Below are positions 6,520 to 15,506 of a DNA stretch of 64,000 nucleotides, one piece after another. A program made the position numbers and the translations under genes. Source of the stretch: Streptomyces sp. ATexAB-D23 (GTDB lineage: Bacteria > Actinomycetota > Actinomycetes > Streptomycetales > Streptomycetaceae). Under the pieces are notes generated by a model. It was not told where the DNA came from, searched no databases, and worked only from the letters and a program-made list of their open reading frames with translations. Where the stretch lies: positions 195-64,194 of the forward strand of contig NZ_KB892012.1 in the NCBI RefSeq assembly GCF_000373645.1, in the 5' to 3' direction. Within the stretch, counting starts at the first letter, position 1; each line of letters opens with the position of its first letter.

Positions 6520-8607
6520 ATGAGTCGTCGCTCCAATGGGTTGGTCGGGATCTGGGCCGAGGCACAGCGCCAACAGCAACGTCAACGTGAGGCGCAAGCC
6601 AGGTATCAGCGGGATCAGGAGCGGCAACAGCGGGCGTACCAGCGGGAAGTCGCGCGCAGTCAGCGGGAGCAGAAGGCGGCGTACCGGGAGCAGCGCGAGG
6701 CGGAGGCGCGGCGGCGTACGCGGGAGCTGGATGCCCGGGTCGAGGCCTTGCAGGGGCTGCTGGCCGCCGGGTGCCGGGCTCCGGCGTTCCGGGCCTCCGC
6801 GCTGACCCGGGCCGAGCGGGTCGAGGCGTTCGCGCCGGGGCCGCTCGCGCAGCCCGTGCCCATGCCGGACCCGGCGCGGTACCAGGCGCAGGGTGGCGGG
6901 TGGACCGCCGGACGGCGGGCCCAGGCGGAGGCGGAGGCGCGGGCCAGGTTCGAGCGGGACTGGCAGTCCGCGCAGGCGGCCGAGGCGCAGCGGCAGGCGC
7001 AGTTCGCGACGTACCAGCGGCAGTACCAGCAGTGGGCCGACGCGCAGTTGGGTGAGATCCGGCGGCACAACGCCGGAATCGAGGAGATGACGGCCGGACT
7101 GCGCAACGGGGACGCGGAGGCGGCTGTGGCGTACTTCTCGGCCGCGCTGTACGCCTCGACGGGCTGGCCCGACGAGCTGCCGCGCCAGGTGTCGGCGGCG
7201 TACGACTCGGGGGCGCGGCAGCTGGTGCTGAACTGGGAGCTGCCCAAGTACGACGTCGTCCCGGAGGCGAAGTCCGTGCGGTACATGATCAACGCGGACG
7301 AGGAGAAGGAGTCGCCGCGTCCGGTCACGCAGCGCCGGGCCCTGTACCGGGACGTCCTCGCCCAGTGCCTGCTGCTCGTCCTGCGTGATCTCTTCGCGGC
7401 CGACGAGTTCGGGGCGCTGGAGTCGGTCGCGCTGAACGGGTTCGTGGACGACCACGATCCGGCGACCGGGCGGCGGACGCCCATGTTCCTCGGTACGGTC
7501 ATGGCCTCGCGCGCCGACTTCGCCGAACTGCACCTGGAGCAGGTGAACGCGGTCAACTGCCTGGTGGACGGGTTGCGCGGGCAGCTGTCCGCGCGCCCCG
7601 ACCAGTACGCGGCGGTACGTCCCGGCCGGGTGCCCGAGGAGGTCGGCAACGGCGTCGTCACCCATGGCGGCGACGAGGAGCCCGATCTGTACGCGATGGA
7701 CCCGCTGGCCTTCGAGTCGCTCGTCGCCGAACTCTTCCGGGCCATGGGCATGCAGGCCGTGACCACGCAGCGTTCCAACGACGGGGGCGTCGACGTCGAC
7801 GCGCTGGACCCGACCCCGATCCGGGGCGGCAAGATCGTCGTCCAGGTGAAGCGCTACCGCAACACCGTGCCGCCCACGGCCGTCCGCGACCTCTACGGCA
7901 CGGTGCAGGACGCCGGTGCCAACAAGGGCGTCCTGGTCACCACGTCCAAGTTCGGCCCCGGCTCGCACACCTTCGCCAACGGCAAGCCGCTGGAGCTGGT
8001 GCCGGGCGGTGAGCTCGTCGACCTGCTGCACCGGCACGGCTTGCGCGGGCGGCTGGGCAGTGGCGAGCAGCAGCAGCCGGTGCCGGCCCAGCGGACGGCG
8101 CCGGAGAGCGAGGGCCGCGGCGACGACCACAATGTGCTGGGCATGTACTGGTCGGGCGGTGTCGCCCTGGACGTCTGCGCGCTGGTCTGCCGGGGCAACC
8201 GGGTGCTGGACGACGACCACTTCGTCTTCTACAACAACCCGCGCACCCCCGACGGCACGGTCCGCGCGCTCATACCCGTCGCGCCCGACAAGGCCGCGAT
8301 CCAGGTCGACTTCGATGCCCTTCCGGCCGGCGCCGACCGGCTGGTCGTCATCGCGGCCATCGACCCCGTCGCCAATCCCGGCGCCGACCTGTCCGGTTTC
8401 ACCGACGCCGGCATCCGGCTGCTCGACGCCGAGCGGACCCCTCTGGACCAGCTGGACGTCTCCGACGGCCGCCCCGGCGAGACCGCGCTCGTCCTCGGCT
8501 CCTTCCGCCGCCGCGCCAACGGTGACTGGGAGTTCGTCACGGGCGGCCGGGGATACCGGGGCGGCCTGGAGGAACTGGTCCAGGACTACGGCATCGAGGT
8601 GGAATAG
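6520..8607 (+). CDS. Mrr-type restriction endonuclease fused to a TerD domain
   Basis: 695 aa in three parts. Residues 1-200 are Gln/Arg/Glu-rich and strongly predicted coiled coil (AEAQRQQQRQREAQARYQRD), after which comes a short folded region to 380. Residues about 394-505 are an Mrr-like PD-(D/E)xK nuclease: DPLAFESLVAELFRAMGM, the catalytic Asp in DGGVDVDA, and the QVK motif in KIVVQVKRYR. Residues about 537-695 are a complete TerD domain (VLGMYWSGGVALDV, then DDDHFVFYNNP). TerD domains bind calcium and act in Ter stress systems; Mrr domains cut modified DNA. A defence or stress-response effector is the best inference. Nothing else of a ter operon is adjacent, so this may be a stand-alone module. 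Confidence 0.85.
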   Translation: MSRRSNGLVGIWAEAQRQQQRQREAQARYQRDQERQQRAYQREVARSQREQKAAYREQREAEARRRTRELDARVEALQGLLAAGCRAPAFRASALTRAERVEAFAPGPLAQPVPMPDPARYQAQGGGWTAGRRAQAEAEARARFERDWQSAQAAEAQRQAQFATYQRQYQQWADAQLGEIRRHNAGIEEMTAGLRNGDAEAAVAYFSAALYASTGWPDELPRQVSAAYDSGARQLVLNWELPKYDVVPEAKSVRYMINADEEKESPRPVTQRRALYRDVLAQCLLLVLRDLFAADEFGALESVALNGFVDDHDPATGRRTPMFLGTVMASRADFAELHLEQVNAVNCLVDGLRGQLSARPDQYAAVRPGRVPEEVGNGVVTHGGDEEPDLYAMDPLAFESLVAELFRAMGMQAVTTQRSNDGGVDVDALDPTPIRGGKIVVQVKRYRNTVPPTAVRDLYGTVQDAGANKGVLVTTSKFGPGSHTFANGKPLELVPGGELVDLLHRHGLRGRLGSGEQQQPVPAQRTAPESEGRGDDHNVLGMYWSGGVALDVCALVCRGNRVLDDDHFVFYNNPRTPDGTVRALIPVAPDKAAIQVDFDALPAGADRLVVIAAIDPVANPGADLSGFTDAGIRLLDAERTPLDQLDVSDGRPGETALVLGSFRRRANGDWEFVTGGRGYRGGLEELVQDYGIEVE

Positions 8608-8678
8608 CGGCGGTGCGGGCGGGTGCGCCGCTGCGTAAATCGCGGGCGCCGCGGCCCTCCCCCGCGCCAGGATGAGCC

Positions 8679-9593
8679 ATGGACACCGAAACGGACGCGA
8701 GCACCGGCATCCCCACCTGGCACCTCCTCCCCGACGTCCACGCCTTCCTCGCCCGCGCCGGCGGCTTCCTCCGCTCCCGGCCCGATCTGCACACCATCCT
8801 CCTGACGGTGACCGAGGGCCTGCGTACGCGCGGGGACGCCGCCTACGGGGACGGGGCGCCCGTCTTCGGGGTGCTGGAGCAGGCCGGTGAGGTGCGTGCC
8901 GCGTACTTCCGTACGCCGCCCCACCCGCTGGTCGTCACGCCCCTGACCCCCGAGGAGACCGGTTCGCTGGCCGCTCATCTGGACGCCGTCGGCCACACCG
9001 TCCCCGGCGTCACCGCGGACAACGGGACCGCCGCCGCGCTGGCCGAGGTGTGGCGGCTGCGTACGGGGGCGGAACCCCGGCTCCACGAGCGCATGCGGCT
9101 CTACCGGCTCCGCGCCCTCACCCCGCCCGAGCCGATGCCCGAGGGGAGCGGCCGGATCGCCGACGAGCGGGACCGTGAGCTGCTGGCGCGCTGGTACGGG
9201 GAGTTCGTCGCGGCCATCAACGGGGTGGGCACCAAGGACGCCCGCGCCTGGGCCGATACACATGTCGCCGAGCGCCGCATCACTCTCTGGGAGACCCCGG
9301 ACGGCGTCCCCGTGTCCATGGCGGGGCTGACGTCCCTGGTCGCCGGGCAGATCCGGCTGGCGCCCGTCTACACCCCGGCCCACCTGCGTGGGCGCGGGTA
9401 CGCCGGGGCCGCGGCCTTCGAGGCCGGCCGCGCCGCGCTGGCCGAGGGGGCGGACGAAGTGCTGCTCTTCGCGGATCTCGCCAACCCCACCAGCAACGGC
9501 CTCTACCAACGCATCGGCTACCGGCCGGTGACGGACTTCGCCATGTACGACTTCCCTGCGGGCGGGGCCGGGGGCGGGACGGGTCGTTCCTGA
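8679..9593 (+). CDS. GNAT-family N-acetyltransferase
   Basis: 304 aa. The C-terminal half contains the FR47-like GNAT core: GQIRLAPVYTPAHLRGRGYAGAAA is the acetyl-CoA-binding motif A (R-G-x-G-Y/A), and NPTSNGLYQRIGYRPV is motif B. The N-terminal half (1-160) is a degenerate second GNAT-like fold, as in many two-domain Streptomyces members. The substrate is unknown. ATG 8679 follows a CAGGAT box by 5 nt with no Shine-Dalgarno, so it may be leaderless. The gene is single, with a 71-nt gap after the TerD fusion gene. Confidence 0.85.
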   Translation: MDTETDASTGIPTWHLLPDVHAFLARAGGFLRSRPDLHTILLTVTEGLRTRGDAAYGDGAPVFGVLEQAGEVRAAYFRTPPHPLVVTPLTPEETGSLAAHLDAVGHTVPGVTADNGTAAALAEVWRLRTGAEPRLHERMRLYRLRALTPPEPMPEGSGRIADERDRELLARWYGEFVAAINGVGTKDARAWADTHVAERRITLWETPDGVPVSMAGLTSLVAGQIRLAPVYTPAHLRGRGYAGAAAFEAGRAALAEGADEVLLFADLANPTSNGLYQRIGYRPVTDFAMYDFPAGGAGGGTGRS

Positions 9594-9647
9594 GCGTCCC
9601 GTGGGCCTCTGTGCGTGAGGCGTCGGAGCAGGGGCGCGGCGGCTCCG

Positions 9648-10397
9648 TCAGTCCGCCGTCCGTACCTCGACCGTGAGGTACGGCGGCCATCCGGCCGCCC
9701 CGGACGCGTCGACGGTGCCGCGCAGGGCGGCGGACGGGCGGAAGCGGATGGTCGTGCCCGTGGTGCCGTCGTCCGGGACGGGGGTCAGGTCCGTCACCGG
9801 GATGCCGTGCTCGTAGCGCTGGGTCCAGGCTCCGCCGGCCCGGCGGTTGGTGTGGACGAGCCAGTCGCTGAGCGCGGCGACGACGGACATGCCCCGGCGG
9901 GGGTGGCCGTCGGGGAGGGTCTGCGCGCCGGATGTGTCGGGTACGCCGGACGCGCCGGATGTGTCGGGTGCGCCGGGTGCGCCGGGTGCGCCGGGTGCGC
10001 CGGGTGCGCCGGACTCATTGGACATGTCGGATATGCCCGTCGCGTCCGGTGCGTCGAAGAAGCGGAGGTCCTTCGTGGCCATGACCGGTTTCTTCACCGG
10101 CCGGCCGCTCGCGTCGAGCCGGGTGTCGGTGCCCCTGCCGTCATCCGCCACGGACACCGAGCCGTCCGCGTGCGCCGTGACCACGGCGCGGCCCCGGCCG
10201 GTGCACTCCGCCTCGTCCGCCGCGTAGGCGAGGACCTCCAGGACCAGGTGCCGGACGCCGCCGGGGGCGTACGTGGCGGGAGCTCGGCGGATGCCCGCCA
10301 GGTGGGCGTGGTCGACCGTGCCCGCCCAGTCGTGGGTGGTGTTGCGCCAGCCGGCCCGTACGGCGTCCGGGCCGCCGTCGACGGGCCCGTCGCTCAT
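9648..10397 (-). CDS. Short GyrB/ParE-like ATP-binding protein
   Basis: 249 aa. It has a GHKL (Bergerat) ATPase layout. GGVRHLVLEVLAYAADEAE resembles the N-box helix, but the usual Asn is replaced by a Tyr/Ala stretch. VADDGRGTDTRLD is the G1 box, and TGTTIRFRPS resembles the end of a GyrB ATPase domain. There is no transducer or TOPRIM domain, so it cannot be a topoisomerase by itself. A low-complexity insert of GAP repeats sits near residue 130. ATG 10397 overlaps the stop of the preceding membrane-protein gene by four bases (ATGA), indicating translational coupling. Its function is unknown. Confidence 0.65.
   Translation of the reverse strand: MSDGPVDGGPDAVRAGWRNTTHDWAGTVDHAHLAGIRRAPATYAPGGVRHLVLEVLAYAADEAECTGRGRAVVTAHADGSVSVADDGRGTDTRLDASGRPVKKPVMATKDLRFFDAPDATGISDMSNESGAPGAPGAPGAPGAPDTSGASGVPDTSGAQTLPDGHPRRGMSVVAALSDWLVHTNRRAGGAWTQRYEHGIPVTDLTPVPDDGTTGTTIRFRPSAALRGTVDASGAAGWPPYLTVEVRTAD
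9940..10020. repeat. 9-bp tandem repeat inside the GyrB-like gene
   Basis: Repeats of GGTGCGCCG (plus strand) give the Gly-Ala-Pro tract of the ATPase-like protein and are followed by related degenerate units. The unit is a multiple of three, so copy-number changes keep the frame. It is likely variable between strains. Confidence 0.6.
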
Positions 10398-12298
10398 CGC
10401 AGCTCGTCCGGGCACGGGGTGCCGGGCGGGAGCTGGTAGGGCGCGCCCAGGCGGTAGACGCCGGGGCGGGGGGCCAGGAGTTCCGTCCACTCGTCGCCGT
10501 CCTCGTCCTCGTCCACCTTGATCAGGCAGCCGTTGGTGTTGACGAAGGACTTCGGGACGTCGTCGTCGGTGCGGTTCTTGGACGCCTCGGTCTCCTGCGG
10601 GCGTTCCATCCCCTTGCCGTCCTCGTCCACGACGGCCAGCCAGCGCGAGTACGGGATACGGATCAGCACCCGGCCCGCCTTCTTGACGTGGATGGTCAGC
10701 TCGCCCTCGCTCGCGCGCTCCACGATCGCCGGCGGATCGGCGAGCGGCACCGGGCTGTCGACCTCGAAGAGCCTCCAGTCGGCGTTGGACCAGATCGCCT
10801 TCAGGTACGGCAGCCCCTTGCCGACCAGTTCGGCTTCCTGGCGGGCGCCGCTGGAGTCGGGGTCGCCCTGCGGCAGCACCACGTAGTGCACGGCCCAGCG
10901 GTCGAGCCACTGGCGGTAGTTGATGGCGTCCAGGGTGTCGTCGTAGAAGAGGGGGTTGCGCTTCATGTCGGCCTGGCGGTTCCAGCCGCGCGCCAGGTTG
11001 ACGGACCGCGGCAGCGCGGACGCCTCGCGGTGGCTGCTCGGCGGCACCACCTCGACGCGGCCCCTCTCCGCGCCGACCTGCTGGAGCTGGTCGACCAGCG
11101 GGGCCAGCGAGCGGGTCCAGGAGGCGGTGGGGGCGGTCCTGACGATGTCGTCGACGCCCTTGAAGCCGATCCAGAAGTTCAGCGCGGCGAAGGAGAGGAC
11201 CAGCGCGTACCAGCGGCGGGATCGGGGCGCGGTGTACGGCAGCGCGGCCAGCAGGACGATCCCCGCGAACAGCATCGCCATGCGCGACACGTTCGAGCCG
11301 ATCTGCGAGTCGACGACGTACGTGAGCAGCGTCCCGACGCCGTACACGGCCGAGGCCGTGCGCACGGTCTTCCAGTCGCGCGGTACGAGGAAGAAGACGA
11401 GCCACGCGAAGATGAACGGCCCCGACAGCGTGGCGACCGACATCGGCTGCGTACCGGAGAACGGGAACAGCCACGCGGACAGCGCGACCACCGCGACCGG
11501 CGCGAGCCCCAGCGCGTACGCACCCGGACGCCGCTTGTTCAGGAACAGCGCGGCCGCGACCACCCCGAGGAAGAGGCCCGCCACCGGGCTCCCGGCCGTC
11601 GCGAGGCCCGCGAGGGGCGCGGCGACGGCCGCCTTCGCCCAGCGCCGGTACCGCCAGCGGTACGGCCAGCAGAACACCGCGGCGGCGGCGCCGATCGCGA
11701 ACATCATGCCGAGCCCGAACGTCACCCGGCCCGACAGCGCGTTGCACAGATACGCGAAGACGCCCGCCATCGAGCAGGCCAGCGGGTTACGGACCGCCTT
11801 CACCCGGTAAAGGATCAGCGAGGTCAGCCCGGCCGAGACCGTGCCGGCGATCATCATCGTCGTCCGCACGCCGAGCAGCGACATCAGATACGGCGAGACG
11901 ACGCTGTACGAGACGGGGTGCATGCCCCCGTACCAGGCGAGGTTGTACGCGGTGCCCGGGTGCCGGCCGACGAATTCGGCCCAGGCGTCCTGGGCGGCGA
12001 TGTCGCCCCCGCTGTTCGCGAAGAAGAAGAACCACAGGATGTGGACGACTGCGGCGACGGCGGTCGTCAGCAGGACCGGGTGGCGCAGGCACTGCTCCTT
12101 GAGGGCGCCGAACCGGCCGGGCGCGGACACCTGCGGGGTGCGGTCGGCGGCGGGTCCGGGCTCGGCTCCGGGGTCCGCACCTTCGTCCGCGCTCGCGTCC
12201 GCTCCGGCCTTCGCGAAGCCCGTGGAGCCCGTGGAATCCGCGGCGCCCGTGGAGTCCGCGGCGTCGTCGTCCGCCCGTGTCGGCTCGGCAGTCGTCAC
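10394..12298 (-). CDS. Polytopic membrane protein with soluble C-terminal domain
   Basis: 634 aa from GTG 12298 (GGGGAGAG upstream). An ATG at 12361 in the same frame lacks a ribosome-binding site. After an acidic, disordered 70-residue N-terminus, about 12 hydrophobic segments follow between residues 75 and 395, beginning VLLTTAVAAVVHILWFFFF. The last 230 residues form a hydrophilic domain (for example YRQWLDRWAVHYVVLPQGD). The membrane-plus-outer-domain layout resembles GT-C glycosyltransferases or YfhO-like proteins. I do not recognise a catalytic motif, so the function stays open. Its stop codon overlaps the GyrB-like gene. Confidence 0.7.
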   Translation of the reverse strand: MTTAEPTRADDDAADSTGAADSTGSTGFAKAGADASADEGADPGAEPGPAADRTPQVSAPGRFGALKEQCLRHPVLLTTAVAAVVHILWFFFFANSGGDIAAQDAWAEFVGRHPGTAYNLAWYGGMHPVSYSVVSPYLMSLLGVRTTMMIAGTVSAGLTSLILYRVKAVRNPLACSMAGVFAYLCNALSGRVTFGLGMMFAIGAAAAVFCWPYRWRYRRWAKAAVAAPLAGLATAGSPVAGLFLGVVAAALFLNKRRPGAYALGLAPVAVVALSAWLFPFSGTQPMSVATLSGPFIFAWLVFFLVPRDWKTVRTASAVYGVGTLLTYVVDSQIGSNVSRMAMLFAGIVLLAALPYTAPRSRRWYALVLSFAALNFWIGFKGVDDIVRTAPTASWTRSLAPLVDQLQQVGAERGRVEVVPPSSHREASALPRSVNLARGWNRQADMKRNPLFYDDTLDAINYRQWLDRWAVHYVVLPQGDPDSSGARQEAELVGKGLPYLKAIWSNADWRLFEVDSPVPLADPPAIVERASEGELTIHVKKAGRVLIRIPYSRWLAVVDEDGKGMERPQETEASKNRTDDDVPKSFVNTNGCLIKVDEDEDGDEWTELLAPRPGVYRLGAPYQLPPGTPCPDELR

Positions 12299-12483
12299 TG
12301 CGTCTCTCCCCGTCCCTCCCCGGACGCGTGGTTTCCGCCGGCTTTCCTGCTCGGGTCTCATGGGCCGGAAGACGCGTTCCAGGGTTCACGCGTTGCCCCC
12401 GGGACGCTAACACGCGGTGTCTTCCGCCGTGCGGAATAACGGCCCCGGCCGGATCCGGGAACGGGCCGGTCACGGGGGTTCGC

Positions 12484-12516
12484 GGGCCGCCCCCGCGTGG
12501 TCGGCGGGGGCGGCCC
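12484..12516 (-). terminator. Strong GC hairpin after the carboxypeptidase gene
   Basis: Exact arms GGGCCGCCCCCGC (12484-12496) and GCGGGGGCGGCCC (12504-12516) around a 7-nt loop. It lies 8 nt beyond the stop codon of the minus-strand carboxypeptidase gene. There is no U-tract on the minus strand, as is common in Streptomyces. Confidence 0.7.
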
Positions 12517-12523
12517 GTTTCCC

Positions 12524-15313
12524 TCAGCCCAGGCGGGTCAGCTTGGACCCGGCCGACGGCTTCTCCAGGTCGCTACTGAGCGCGACCGCCACCTTCACCT
12601 GGCTGGCGCCCTCGCCCACGGTGAGCGTGCCCACGTGCGTCCCGGCCGCCGCCTCGTGCGGGATGGTCTTGCCGTCGTCCGTCAGCTCCAGCTTGACCGT
12701 GAGACCGGACCAGCCGACCGCCTTCACGTCCTTCGTCGCGACGACGGGCGTGGTGTGGCCCAGACCGTCGTCGACCTCGCCGACCACATCCCCCTTCTTG
12801 ACGATCCTGGAGCCTTCCAGCAGGTCCAGCGTGGCCAGCATCACCTTCTTGCTGACCGCGTTCACCTCGTCGATGATCGACACGTCGTCGTACTGCCCGA
12901 GCACCGCCCCGACGATCAGCTGGTCCGTGCCGTCGATCATCTTGTGCGCGGCGAAGAGCAGGTTGCCGCCCGCCTTGGTGGTGGAGCCGGTCTTGATGCC
13001 CAGGGCGCCGTCGAACGGCACGAGCGTGTTGTAGTTGCGCCATTTCTTGCCCGAGGGGTCCTCCCACTCCGGCAGCTTCGTGATGTCCATCAGCGCCGGG
13101 AACTCCACGAGCTTCTCGCCCAGCTTCACCAGGTCCTCCGCCGTGCTGACCGTCGAGGCGGTGAGCCCGGAGGGGTCGGTGTACGTGGTGTTCTTCATGC
13201 CCAGCTCGTCGGCGGTCGCGTTCATCTTCGCCACGAACGCCTTCTCCGAGCCCGCCTCCCAGCGCGCCAGCAGCCGGGCGATGTTGTTGGCCGACGGGAT
13301 CATGAGCGCGGCGAGCGCGTCCCGTTCGGTGAGGGTGTCGCCCTCGTGCACGGTGTCGAGCGTCGACTCGCCCTCGGTGTTGAGCTTGCCGTCCGCCTCG
13401 GCCTTGGCGTCGATCTTGATGCCCGGTCCGTCCTCGCCGCGCTTGAGCGGGTGGCTCTTGAGCACGAGATACGCGGTCATCGCCTTGGCGACGCTCGCGA
13501 TCGGCACCGGCTTCTGCTCGCCGAACGAGTCGACCTTGCCGAGGCCGGTGGCCGCCATGTAGCCCTGGCCCTGGTCGGGCCACGGCAGCTTCGGGGCGTC
13601 GCCGTCGAAGCTGTACGTCGACTTCGCCGTCATCGTCAGCGACGGGTCCGGCAGCGGGCGCACCATCTGCACGATCGCAAACACGATGAGCAGGAGGAGG
13701 ACCAGCGGCGTCCAGATCTTGACCCGGCGCACGGCGGTGCGGACCGGGGTCTCCGGCGGCGGCGGGGTGTTCGTCAGCTCGGCGAGCAGGTCGAGCGGCG
13801 GCCTGGGCGGCATCGGCTGCTGCCGGGTCCGCTCGGCCTCCCCGAGCGAGGCGGCGGACAGACGCGCGTCCGCCCCGTCTCCGGGCGCCCCCGGCCTGCG
13901 CGGCACGGGCGCCGGCCGTACGTCGTCGGAGCGCAGCGGTACGAACGTGCTGGTCCGCTCGGTGAGTGACTCCGGCGCGGACACGCTCTCGGGCTTGCCC
14001 GAGGGCGACCGCGTGATCTTCAGCGCGGTGGTCGGCTGATCGACGCGCGGCAGCCGGGGCGCCTTGAAAACGGCGGTCGGCTGATCGACTACGGGGGCCT
14101 TGCCGGCATCCGCCTCGGCCGCGGGGGCGTTGGGCTCCTTGCCCGCGTCGGGCGCGGGTTCGTCGGCGGGCGCCTGGGCGGCGGGCCGCTCGGGCTCGTC
14201 GGCGTCGTGCGCGGGCTTGCCGGCGCTGCGTTCGGGCCCGTCTGCGTCGTGCTCCGCCTCCGCCAGGGCGGCGGGCGCGGGCTTGTCGGCGTCCGACACG
14301 GGCTCGTCGGCCGACGCCTGGGCGGCGGGCCGCTCCGGCGCATCGGTCTCCGCCTGGGCGGCGGGCGCGGGCTCGTCCGCCTCGGGCCGGGCGGCGCCTC
14401 CGGCCTTCTCCGCCTCCGGCTCGGCGGCGGGCGCGGGCTTGTCGGCGTCCGACACGGGCTCGGCGGCGGGCGCCTTGGCGGCGGGCCGCTCCGGCTCGTC
14501 GCCGGGCGCGGGCTCATCGGTCTTCGCCTCGACGGCGGCAGACGCCTCCTCATCGGCCCCGGCCGCAGACGCAGACGCCTTCTCATCGGCCCCGGCGGTG
14601 GACGCGGAAGCCTTCTCGTCGGCCGCCGGCTCGCCCTCCGCCTTCCCCGGTGCGGCCGTCTCCGGCTTCCCCGAGGCCGCCTCGGGCTCGTCGGCGTCTT
14701 CTGCCTCGTCCGCCTCGGGCTCGGCGGTCACCGCGTCGGGCTTCGGCTCGGCGGCCTCGTCGGCGCCGGCCCCGGCATCGGACTCCGCCTCATCGGACGA
14801 AGCCGCGGCCTCCGGCTCGGCCGCCTCCCCCCGGGACCGAGGCACCCGGGCAACCGGTTCCTCCACCGCCGCGTCACCGGACGCCCCACCACCGGAAGCA
14901 CCCGCGTCACCGGACGCCCCGCCACCACCGGAAGCACCCGCGTCACCCGACGCCCCGCCACCACCAGAGACACCCGCGTCACCGGACACCCCGTCGTCGT
15001 CCGGCGTCGATACCCACGCCGCCACCGCCGCACGGAGCCGCGCATCGCCCTCCGCCGGCTCGGCGGCGCCGTTCTCCGGCTTCCCGGGCTCCCCGGCCGT
15101 CTCCGCGGCCTCAGGGGTGTCCGGAGCGTCCGGAGCGTCCGGAAGGGCAGCCGGGGCGTCCGGGAGGGTGTCCTGGGCGTCGGGGGCCGTCTCCGCGTCC
15201 TCTGTGGGGCGCGCGGCGGGTTCGCGGAAGATGTCGAGCCGCGGATCGCGCTCGGTCCGAGTCGTTCCCGACGACTTCTGCTGCTTCGACCTGTCGGGGG
15301 ACTCGCCCGCCAC
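12524..15313 (-). CDS. D-alanyl-D-alanine carboxypeptidase (PBP5-like, S11)
   Basis: 929 aa, about twice the usual family length. The C-terminal 370 residues are the S11 penicillin-binding fold. Its active-site motifs are SVAK (S-x-x-K, in PVPIASVAKAMTAYL), SAN (in IPSANNIARLLA) and KTG (in LGIKTGSTTKAGG). A single membrane helix (WTPLVLLLLIVFAIVQMV) precedes it, so the enzyme is outside and anchored by its N-terminus. The preceding 530 residues are an acidic, Ala/Pro/Glu-rich disordered tail in the cytoplasm, with small repeats. The enzyme trims the D-Ala of peptidoglycan stem peptides. The start at 15313 is plausible. The extreme tail is the odd feature. Confidence 0.88.
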   Translation of the reverse strand: MAGESPDRSKQQKSSGTTRTERDPRLDIFREPAARPTEDAETAPDAQDTLPDAPAALPDAPDAPDTPEAAETAGEPGKPENGAAEPAEGDARLRAAVAAWVSTPDDDGVSGDAGVSGGGGASGDAGASGGGGASGDAGASGGGASGDAAVEEPVARVPRSRGEAAEPEAAASSDEAESDAGAGADEAAEPKPDAVTAEPEADEAEDADEPEAASGKPETAAPGKAEGEPAADEKASASTAGADEKASASAAGADEEASAAVEAKTDEPAPGDEPERPAAKAPAAEPVSDADKPAPAAEPEAEKAGGAARPEADEPAPAAQAETDAPERPAAQASADEPVSDADKPAPAALAEAEHDADGPERSAGKPAHDADEPERPAAQAPADEPAPDAGKEPNAPAAEADAGKAPVVDQPTAVFKAPRLPRVDQPTTALKITRSPSGKPESVSAPESLTERTSTFVPLRSDDVRPAPVPRRPGAPGDGADARLSAASLGEAERTRQQPMPPRPPLDLLAELTNTPPPPETPVRTAVRRVKIWTPLVLLLLIVFAIVQMVRPLPDPSLTMTAKSTYSFDGDAPKLPWPDQGQGYMAATGLGKVDSFGEQKPVPIASVAKAMTAYLVLKSHPLKRGEDGPGIKIDAKAEADGKLNTEGESTLDTVHEGDTLTERDALAALMIPSANNIARLLARWEAGSEKAFVAKMNATADELGMKNTTYTDPSGLTASTVSTAEDLVKLGEKLVEFPALMDITKLPEWEDPSGKKWRNYNTLVPFDGALGIKTGSTTKAGGNLLFAAHKMIDGTDQLIVGAVLGQYDDVSIIDEVNAVSKKVMLATLDLLEGSRIVKKGDVVGEVDDGLGHTTPVVATKDVKAVGWSGLTVKLELTDDGKTIPHEAAAGTHVGTLTVGEGASQVKVAVALSSDLEKPSAGSKLTRLG
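14867..14995. repeat. Imperfect 33-39-bp direct repeats coding the Gly-Ser tail
   Basis: Tandem copies built on CGTCACCGGACGCCCCGCCA lie within the disordered tail of the carboxypeptidase gene. On the minus strand they encode the protein repeats GASGDAGASGGGG and variants. Unit lengths are multiples of three. Copy number probably varies between strains. Confidence 0.6.
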
Positions 15314-15506
15314 CGATGCCTCCTCCGTGCGGCGCGGGGAACCCGCGCGCTGTCCGAACCGTCTACCAGTGTCCCGTGTGAACCCTTGGCCGGGCTGCTA
15401 GACGAGAACGACATACCTACTGGTTCCCGTACAAAGCCCCCAGGCACCCTCGACAGACGGATGTGAGAGGGGTCACCCTGTCATTCATCCACGCGGGGAG
15501 GCATGG

